NCBI RefSeq assembly: GCF_900129495.1
Contig: NZ_FQVX01000004.1
Coordinates: 186,001-250,000, forward strand
Reading direction: 5' to 3'
Length of the DNA: 64,000 nucleotides
Source: Geodermatophilus nigrescens
Lineage (GTDB): Bacteria; Actinomycetota; Actinomycetes; Mycobacteriales; Geodermatophilaceae
In this document: one piece after another, positions 58,553-64,000 of the stretch
Layout: each line of letters opens with the position of its first letter
Numbering within the stretch: position 1 is the first letter of the stretch
Notes under the pieces: generated by a model
Seen by the model: only the letters and a program-made list of their open reading frames with translations
The model's database searches: none
Told to the model about the DNA's origin: nothing
Position numbers and translations under genes: made by a program

Positions 58553-59665
58553 TCACCGCCTGACCGTCCTGCGTGCCCGGGCCGGGGATCCCGGTCCGGG
58601 CACGCGCACGGCGAGCAACGCGACGTCGTCGTGCCGGGCGGCGCCGCCGACGCCGGCCAGCAGCCGGTCGCACAGCTCGTCCAGCGGGTCCGCGGCGTGC
58701 CGGCCGAGCTCGCCCACAAGCCAGGCGTTGCCGTCGTCGAGCGAGCCGCCCCGCCGCTCCACCAGCCCGTCGGTGTAGAGCAGCAGCGAGTCGCCGGGGC
58801 GGAGCACCAGCTCGGCGTCGGTCCGCGGTGCCCCGGCGGTGACCCCGAGCGCCCGCTCCGGGTCCCGCTCGAGCAGCCGCACCGACCCGTCGGCCCGGAC
58901 CAGCGCCGGGGGCGGGTGTCCCGCGTTCGACCACCGCAGCCGCGCGCCGTCCCCGGCCGGCTCGACCATGGCGACGACCCCGGTCACCATCGCCGGCGCC
59001 GCCGGGTGCGCCATCACCCGGTCCAGGGCGCCGAGCAGGCCCGCGGGGGAGGTCGCGTCCACGGCCACCGCCCGCAGCATCCCGCGCACCTCGGCCATCG
59101 CGGCCGCGGCCTGCGGGTCGTGCCCGGCGACGTCGCCGATCACCAGCACGGTGCCGCCGCCGGCCGCGGGGAAGGCGTCGTACCAGTCCCCGCCCACGCG
59201 GGTGCCGCGCAGCGCCGGCAGGTAGCGCGCCGCCGACGCCAGCCCGGGCACGACCGGCGGCGGGCCCAGCAGGTGCCGCTGCAGCGTCTCGCCGAGCGCC
59301 AGGGACGCCCGCGCCGACGCGGCCTCGGCACTCAGCCGCTGCAGGTCGGCCTCCCGGCGCACCCGGAGCGTGCAGGCGCCCAGGGCGACCAGAGCCGCGG
59401 CCGTCACCAGCGCCAGCCGGACCAGCTGCGCGGGGACGGCGTCCCCCTCGTACTGACGGTCGTAGGCGCCGAGCAGCGCCGCGGTGAGGACGGCGAGGAC
59501 GCCGTACGCGCCGGTCGTCCGGCGCCCGGTGAGCGTCGCCGCGACCAGCGGCGAGGCGGCCACCAGGCCCAGGATCACCTGCTCCGGCCCGAGCGCCAGG
59601 TCGACCGCCGCCGGCCCGAGGAGGAAGAGCAGGGGCAGGCCGTGCGACCGCAGCACCCCGTCCAC
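58553..59665 (-). CDS. membrane-bound PP2C/SpoIIE-type serine phosphatase
   Basis: 370 residues. About four membrane helices in the first 105 residues, a short coiled linker ('READLQRLSAEAASARASLALGETLQRHLLG'), then a SpoIIE domain (about 145-355) with metal-binding Asp in 'VGGDWYDAF', 'VIGDVAGHD' and 'LLLYTDGLVE', 'RHDDVALL'. Such proteins dephosphorylate anti-sigma-factor antagonists in actinobacteria. No sigma or anti-sigma gene is adjacent. Its stop is 3 bp from the convergent ohr stop, where a 15-bp direct repeat lies. Confidence 0.9.
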   Translation of the reverse strand: MDGVLRSHGLPLLFLLGPAAVDLALGPEQVILGLVAASPLVAATLTGRRTTGAYGVLAVLTAALLGAYDRQYEGDAVPAQLVRLALVTAAALVALGACTLRVRREADLQRLSAEAASARASLALGETLQRHLLGPPPVVPGLASAARYLPALRGTRVGGDWYDAFPAAGGGTVLVIGDVAGHDPQAAAAMAEVRGMLRAVAVDATSPAGLLGALDRVMAHPAAPAMVTGVVAMVEPAGDGARLRWSNAGHPPPALVRADGSVRLLERDPERALGVTAGAPRTDAELVLRPGDSLLLYTDGLVERRGGSLDDGNAWLVGELGRHAADPLDELCDRLLAGVGGAARHDDVALLAVRVPGPGSPARARRTVRR

Positions 59666-59845
59666 CCACGCCTCCGACCGCCGTCCCCTGGTCGGCCCAA
59701 CCTACGGGGCGCCGCCCGATCGGCCGGGCCGTCGCCGCCGAGGACGGCGCGTGGCCGGCGTCGGGAACACGACCGCATCCGCCGGGAGCTGTTCGGTCCG
59801 TACCGCGCGCCGACCGCGCGCTCCCGTCGAGGACCGAGGAGTCCC

Positions 59846-60625
59846 GTGCGCATCGACCTCTCCGGCCGCACCGCCGTCGTCACCGGCTCGTCCCAGGGCA
59901 TCGGCCTGGCCATCGCCACCGGCCTCGCCGCGGCCGGCGCCGCCGTCGTCCTCACCGGCCGCGACCCCGCCAGGCTGGAGGACGCCGCGGCGGGGATCGA
60001 CGGCGAGGTGCGCACCGTCGCCGGCGACGTGACCACCGACGAGGGGACGGCGGCCCTGCTCGCGGCCGTGCCCGACGCCGACGTGCTGGTCAACAACCTG
60101 GGCGTCTTCGGCGCCCGGCCGGCGCTGGAGATCACCGACGACGAGTGGCGCCGCTACTTCGAGACCAACGTGCTCACCGCCGTGCGGCTCACCCGCGCCT
60201 GGCTGCCCGGGATGCGCGAGCGCGGCTGGGGCCGGGTGCAGTACATCGCCAGCGACTCGGCGGTCGCCATCCCGGCCGAGATGGTGCACTACGGCGTCAC
60301 CAAGACGGCGCTGCTCGCGGTCTCCCGCGGGTTCGCGAAGGAGGCCGCCGGGTCGGGCGTCACCGTCAACTCGGTGATCGCGGGGCCCACGCACACCGGC
60401 GGCGTCGAGGACTTCGTGTACTCCCTCGTGGGGCGCGACGTGCCCTGGGACGAGGCGCAGCGGACGTTCATGCGCGAGCACCGGCCGGCGTCGCTGCTGC
60501 AGCGGCTGATCGAGCCCGAGGAGATCGCGAACATGTGCGTCTACCTGGCCTCGCCGCTGGCGTCGGCCACGACGGGCGGCGCGCTGCGCGTCGACGGCGG
60601 CTACGTCGACGCGATCCTGCCCTGA
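59846..60625 (+). CDS. short-chain dehydrogenase/reductase (3-oxoacyl reductase-like)
   Basis: 259 residues from GTG 59846 (AGGAG site). TGSSQGIG cofactor motif (about 12-19), NNLG instead of the usual NNAG, catalytic Ser (ASDSAV) and YGVTK. The C-terminal 'EEIANMCVYLASPLASATTGGALRVDGGYV' is typical of FabG-like SDRs. The subgroup with an inserted 'FVYSLVGRDVPWDEAQRTFMREHRP' helix is common in actinobacteria; the substrate is unknown. Ends in a terminator that includes its stop codon. Confidence 0.87.
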   Translation: MRIDLSGRTAVVTGSSQGIGLAIATGLAAAGAAVVLTGRDPARLEDAAAGIDGEVRTVAGDVTTDEGTAALLAAVPDADVLVNNLGVFGARPALEITDDEWRRYFETNVLTAVRLTRAWLPGMRERGWGRVQYIASDSAVAIPAEMVHYGVTKTALLAVSRGFAKEAAGSGVTVNSVIAGPTHTGGVEDFVYSLVGRDVPWDEAQRTFMREHRPASLLQRLIEPEEIANMCVYLASPLASATTGGALRVDGGYVDAILP

Positions 60626-60663
60626 CGGGGGACCGCAGGCCCGATGCGCTGCGGTCCCCCGTC
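60624..60663. terminator. bidirectional terminator, 15-bp stem
   Basis: GACGGGGGACCGCAG and CTGCGGTCCCCCGTC around a 10-nt loop. The first two bases belong to the SDR stop codon; the convergent barbiturase gene ends 58 bp further on. Confidence 0.8.
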
Positions 60664-60721
60664 GGCCCCGTCCAGGGCACCGCCCCGAGCGTGCGAGGGG
60701 TGGGGAGGACGGGGTCCTCCG

Positions 60722-61825
60722 TCAGGCCTCGATGATCGCGGCGACCGGGCCGCCGCCGGAGGGGCCCTGGTGCACCGCCGCCACCGACACGAACACCGCC
60801 GGGTCGCCGGTCACCGACGCCGCGACGCCGCCCACCGTGGCCTTGATCTGCCGGTGCCAGAAGACGTCGGAGTCGTCGAGCATGGCGTTGCGCCGGCCGC
60901 GGACGTAGCCGGTCGGGTCGGCCTCGCACTTGAGGAACACGTTGACCAGCCGGCCGCCGAGGTCGCTGACGTGCGGCCGCTCCGGCAGGTCGAGCCCGGC
61001 CTGGCGGATGGCGTCCCAGATGCCGTCCTGGTCCAGGGCGTCCTTCATCACCGAGTGGCCGATCTTGTACTTCCCGCCGTGGCCGCGGGCGTTGCCGACG
61101 ACGACGATCTGCGCCCGGTCCAGCTCCACGCCCGACGAGCAGGAGGCGACGGCGCTGAACAGCGACAGGTCGCGCATGACCTGCGACTGCTCCGGCATCT
61201 CGATCTCGCCGAGCGCCACCGCGATGCCCAGCGCCGTCGTGCCGTTGGACAGGTCCATCGAGCCGTGCGGCTCGTCGTAGTAGGTGTCCTTGCCGCGGTT
61301 CTTCGCGTCGCGGATGGTCTCGATCGTCAGCAGCGGCGTCTTGGTCTGCACGTAGTGGACGTCGGCCGGGTCGGTGATCCCGGCGGCCTCCATCGCGCGG
61401 CGCACGCCCTCGGCGACCTTCTCCACCATCGAGATGCGGCCGATGTCCTCGGGCAGCAGGACGTCGCTCATCGCGTAGCCCACGGTCAGCCGCGGCTCGT
61501 CGGTCTTCTCGACGGCGTCCTCGGGCAGCGTGGCGAAGATCGTCGCGTGCGGGCTGATGACGCCGTCGGTGCCGCCCGACCACACGATCGGGATCTCGGC
61601 GACCTCCTCCTTGCTGCGGGTGCCCTTCTCCATCAGCACCTCGCGGAAGGCGCGGTCGGCGATGATCCGCGTGTAGTCGTTGACGCCGCCGTTGCCCTCG
61701 GTCTTGCCGATGACGGCGACGACCCGGTCGGCCTCCATGACGCCGTCGTCGATGAGCTTGGCCAGCTCGCTGGCGTCGCTCACGTTGTGCAGCGGGACCT
61801 TGCGGACCTCGATCGGTGCGGGCAC
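60722..61825 (-). CDS. barbiturase / cyanuric acid amidohydrolase family ring-opening hydrolase
   Basis: 367 residues from GTG 61825 (AGGAG site). AtzD/TrzD/barbiturase family with its internal threefold repeat. Lys residues in 'VIGKTEGNG', 'VQTKTPLL' and '[10 protein letters not shown]' pair with Ser residues in '[13 protein letters not shown]', 'ASCSSGVEL' and '[13 protein letters not shown]', forming the family's Ser/Lys sites. Barbiturase hydrolyses barbiturate to ureidomalonate in oxidative pyrimidine catabolism; AtzD opens cyanurate. The uracil-type permease and molybdenum hydroxylase in the window favour barbiturate. It follows the carbamate kinase gene after 13 bp. Confidence 0.88.
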   Translation of the reverse strand: MPAPIEVRKVPLHNVSDASELAKLIDDGVMEADRVVAVIGKTEGNGGVNDYTRIIADRAFREVLMEKGTRSKEEVAEIPIVWSGGTDGVISPHATIFATLPEDAVEKTDEPRLTVGYAMSDVLLPEDIGRISMVEKVAEGVRRAMEAAGITDPADVHYVQTKTPLLTIETIRDAKNRGKDTYYDEPHGSMDLSNGTTALGIAVALGEIEMPEQSQVMRDLSLFSAVASCSSGVELDRAQIVVVGNARGHGGKYKIGHSVMKDALDQDGIWDAIRQAGLDLPERPHVSDLGGRLVNVFLKCEADPTGYVRGRRNAMLDDSDVFWHRQIKATVGGVAASVTGDPAVFVSVAAVHQGPSGGGPVAAIIEA

Positions 61826-61838
61826 GTGCGCTCCTTGT

Positions 61839-62792
61839 TCAGTCGGTGGTGAGGACGGTGCCGACGGCGTCCCCGGCGACGGCGTCGGCGATGTTCTCGA
61901 GCGAGGTGACGACGGCGCGCTCGCCGCCCGCCTCGACGAAGCGGAGGACGGCCTCGACCTTGGGGCCCATCGAACCCCGGGCGAACTGGCCGTCGGCGGC
62001 GTGCGCGCGGAGCTCGGCCACCGTGACGCGGCCGAGCGGCCGCTGCGCCGGCGTGCCGAAGTCGACCATCACGTTCGGGACGTCGGTGGCGATGACCAGC
62101 GTGTCGGCGTCCAGGTCGCGGGCCAGGACGGCCGCGGTGAGGTCCTTGTCGACGACGGCCTCGACGCCGCGCAGCGCGGCGCCGTCCCCGCCGTCGTCGG
62201 TCACCGGGATGCCCCCGCCCCCGGCGCAGACGACGACGAAGCCGGCCGCGGCGAGCGCGTGGATCGCGGGGGAGTCGACGACCGAGCGCGGCTCGGGTGA
62301 GGCGACCACCCGCCGCCAGCCCCGCGGGCCGCGGTCCTCCCACACCTGGCCCAGCGCGAGGAACCGCTCGGCCTCCTCGCGCGGGAGGAAGCGGCCCACC
62401 GGCTTGGACGGCTCGGCGAGGTGCGGGTCGGCGGCGTCGACCAGGGTGCGGGTGACCAGCCCGGCGGTGCGCTGGGGGAGGCCCCGCGCGGCCAGGGCGG
62501 CGTCGAGCTCGTCGGCCACGGTGAAGGCGATGGTCGCCTGGGTCTGCGCGACGTTCCAGTCCAGCGGCACCGGCGGCACGACGTGCGCGGCGAGCTCGTT
62601 CTTCACCAGCAGGTTGCCCACCTGCGGGCCGTTGCCGTGGGTGAGCACCACCTCGACGCCGGCGGCCACCACCTCGGCGACGTGGCCGGCCGCCTCGCGG
62701 ATCGCGGTGCGCTGGGCCTCGGGGGTGGCCGAGCCGTCGGGCCCGGTCATGGCGTTGCCCCCGAGGGCGATCACCACGCGGCGGGACGTCAC
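61839..62792 (-). CDS. arcC: carbamate kinase
   Basis: 317 residues from GTG 62792. Amino-acid-kinase fold: '[11 protein letters not shown]' start, '[13 protein letters not shown]', '[27 protein letters not shown]', '[25 protein letters not shown]' and '[18 protein letters not shown]'. It turns carbamoyl phosphate and ADP into ATP, NH3 and CO2. No arginine deiminase genes are nearby. It is co-transcribed with the barbiturase gene, so its carbamoyl phosphate probably comes from a ureido compound, consistent with the fdrA/DUF1116 pair in this window. Confidence 0.92.
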   Translation of the reverse strand: MTSRRVVIALGGNAMTGPDGSATPEAQRTAIREAAGHVAEVVAAGVEVVLTHGNGPQVGNLLVKNELAAHVVPPVPLDWNVAQTQATIAFTVADELDAALAARGLPQRTAGLVTRTLVDAADPHLAEPSKPVGRFLPREEAERFLALGQVWEDRGPRGWRRVVASPEPRSVVDSPAIHALAAAGFVVVCAGGGGIPVTDDGGDGAALRGVEAVVDKDLTAAVLARDLDADTLVIATDVPNVMVDFGTPAQRPLGRVTVAELRAHAADGQFARGSMGPKVEAVLRFVEAGGERAVVTSLENIADAVAGDAVGTVLTTD

Positions 62793-62916
62793 CCCGGCGA
62801 CCCTAGCGGCGTTTCTCTTAGCGGTGAAGTACCTGGCGGGAGCCGGCACCTCCCGCTGGGCGCGCGGGCGCGGGACGATCCCGGCGGGAGCGGGGGCCGT
62901 CCGGAGGGAGCCGGCG

Positions 62917-63357
62917 ATGCGCGTCCACTTCGACCTCGACACCCGCGCCACGCCCGCCCAGGTGCTCGACGCCCTCACCGCGGTCGGCGACCGGCGGCTC
63001 GAGATCTGGTCCCGCACGCTGGACCCGGCGAAGTACGAGGTCCGCGAGGCGGGCGAGGGGTGGGCCGTGCTGCGCGAGGGCAGCGCCGGCGTCCGGCTGT
63101 GGGTGCTGCTGCGCTACGAGTGGCCCACCCCCGACCGCGTCACCTGGACGCTGCTCGACAGCGACCACTGCGACCGGGGCAGCGGCGAGGTGCGGATCAC
63201 CGCGCGGGACGACGGCGGCAGCCACGTCGACGTCGTCTTCCACCACTCCGGCGGCCGCGGGCTCCGCGGGAGGGCCGTGCTGCTCCTCCAGCGCCTCCTC
63301 GGGCCCGTCGCGTTCCCCCGGACGTGGCGCGCCGCCCTGGACCGGGCGGCCGCCTGA
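62917..63357 (+). CDS. SRPBCC family protein
   Basis: 146 residues from ATG 62917 (GGAGGGAG site). A START/SRPBCC-like fold is suggested by 'MRVHFDLDTRATPAQVLDALTAVGDRRLEIWSRTLDP', 'DRVTWTLLDSDHCDRGSGEVRIT' and the final helix 'LLGPVAFPRTWRAALDRA'. These proteins bind hydrophobic ligands; no function can be assigned. Divergent from the carbamate kinase gene and convergent, with 2 bp between stops, on the PHP gene. Confidence 0.7.
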   Translation: MRVHFDLDTRATPAQVLDALTAVGDRRLEIWSRTLDPAKYEVREAGEGWAVLREGSAGVRLWVLLRYEWPTPDRVTWTLLDSDHCDRGSGEVRITARDDGGSHVDVVFHHSGGRGLRGRAVLLLQRLLGPVAFPRTWRAALDRAAA

Positions 63358-63359
63358 GC

Positions 63360-64000
63360 TCAGCGGCGCCAGAAGTCGAAGCGGTCCCGCCCGGGCCGGA
63401 AGCCGGCGGCCTCCACGACGTCGACGGCGAGGTCGAAGCGCTGCCCGACCGCGCCGGGCTGGTGGGCGTCGCTGCCGAAGCTCACCGCCTCGCCGCCCTC
63501 CTCGCGGAACCAGCGCACCTGGTCCGCGGACGCGAGCGGGCTGCTGGTGTTGACCTCCAGCGCCCGCCCGGTGCCGGCCAGCGCCCGGAACACCGCGCGG
63601 TACTCCTCCTCGTAGTCCTTCTCCACGAACCGGTGCGACCCGCCGGGCCAGTAGCGGCGCGGGAAGTCGACGTGGGCGAGGACCTGGAAGACGTCGCTGC
63701 TCTCCACCATGTCGACGATCTCGCCGAGGTAGCGGCGCATCGTGGCGTCGGGGTCGGTGTAGAGCAGCTGGCCGACGCCGTAGAGCCGGTCGCCGTCGGA
63801 CAGCGAGTGCAGCGACCCGAGGATCCGGTCGACGGGTGCGTCCCGCAGGTGCGCCGCGACGCTCGAGGCGAACAGGTGCGGCTCGCCGGCCTCGACGCCG
63901 GACCAGATCCGCAGTTCGGGGAACCGCTCGCGCACCTCGGTGAGCTCGGCCCAGTAGCCCTCGCTGTCGATCGGCTCGTGCCGGGAGGCGTGCCGGTCGA
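63360..64000 (-). CDS. PHP-domain phosphatase, histidinol-phosphatase-like (5' partial)
   Basis: The C-terminal part, at least 213 codons, of a PHP-fold hydrolase; the frame stays open to the window edge, so the N-terminal metal-binding His motif is outside. Visible: 'SGVEAGEPH', 'DRILGSLHSL', 'VLAHVDFPRRYWP', 'LEVNTSS' and 'FGSDAHQP', which supply metal ligands of the HisK/HisJ type PHP family. It would hydrolyse a phosphate monoester such as L-histidinol phosphate, though many homologues have other substrates. Confidence 0.82.
   Translation of the reverse strand, partial: DRHASRHEPIDSEGYWAELTEVRERFPELRIWSGVEAGEPHLFASSVAAHLRDAPVDRILGSLHSLSDGDRLYGVGQLLYTDPDATMRRYLGEIVDMVESSDVFQVLAHVDFPRRYWPGGSHRFVEKDYEEEYRAVFRALAGTGRALEVNTSSPLASADQVRWFREEGGEAVSFGSDAHQPGAVGQRFDLAVDVVEAAGFRPGRDRFDFWRR

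Noticed and set aside
1..64000. CRISPR arrays, tRNA/rRNA genes, prophage or IS elements
   Set aside because: No spaced direct-repeat arrays, no cloverleaf-like or rRNA sequence and no transposase or integrase frame was found; the only candidate mobile gene is the DUF222/HNH gene.

Overview
The window is a very GC-rich, gene-dense chromosomal segment from a filamentous or spore-like actinobacterium. Codon use is almost entirely G/C at third positions, GTG starts are common, and many adjacent genes overlap as GTGA or ATGA. A Streptomyces-type rpsD, an LAxTG-anchored surface protein, a DUF222/HNH gene and a whiE-like type II polyketide locus all fit Actinobacteria. Gene content resembles Geodermatophilaceae (Blastococcus/Geodermatophilus/Modestobacter), but this is inference and no rRNA or tRNA is present to confirm it.

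Layout. 1-5.2 kb: the 3' end of a giant DUF11-repeat surface protein. 5.2-13 kb: two PAS-GGDEF proteins and one GAF-EAL protein (c-di-GMP turnover), with a MarR/ABC exporter pair, an SDR and a GNAT gene. 13-19 kb: a RibD-like reductase, an SDR/thioesterase pair behind a long operator-like palindrome, and a NarL-type two-component system divergent from an ABC exporter. 19-27 kb: a DUF222/HNH gene flanked by copies of a 20-bp palindrome, a MaoC-type hydratase, an old-yellow-enzyme reductase, and an FtsX-type exporter with two ATPases.

27-42 kb holds a type II polyketide (spore-pigment-like) cluster. One minus-strand operon, with genes overlapping or separated by at most 12 bp, runs: TcmI-like cyclase, AccDA, BCCP, biotin carboxylase fused in frame to an ACP, aromatase/cyclase, a degenerate acyltransferase, cupin, KS-alpha, chain-length factor, and an ABM-ABM-FAD monooxygenase. 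The operon supplies its own malonyl-CoA. Divergent from it lie two NarL-type regulators whose receiver domains lack the phosphorylated Asp and the conserved Lys, followed by an ABC-2 exporter.

44-63 kb is dominated by genes that together suggest oxidative pyrimidine breakdown. They encode a RutG/UraA-type permease, a three-subunit molybdenum hydroxylase of form II CoxL type with a CoxG partner, a divergent FdrA/YlbE carbamoyltransferase-like pair, and, 7 kb away, a barbiturase-family ring-opening hydrolase directly downstream of a carbamate kinase. I propose that uracil or thymine is oxidised to a barbiturate and ring-opened to a ureidomalonate, and that the ureido group is then cleaved phosphorolytically to carbamoyl phosphate, which yields ATP. 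Between these loci lie rpsD with an IdeR/DtxR box, a CoA-transferase pair, kptA, a TetR/Ohr pair with a clear operator, a PP2C phosphatase and an SDR. The window ends inside a PHP-domain gene.
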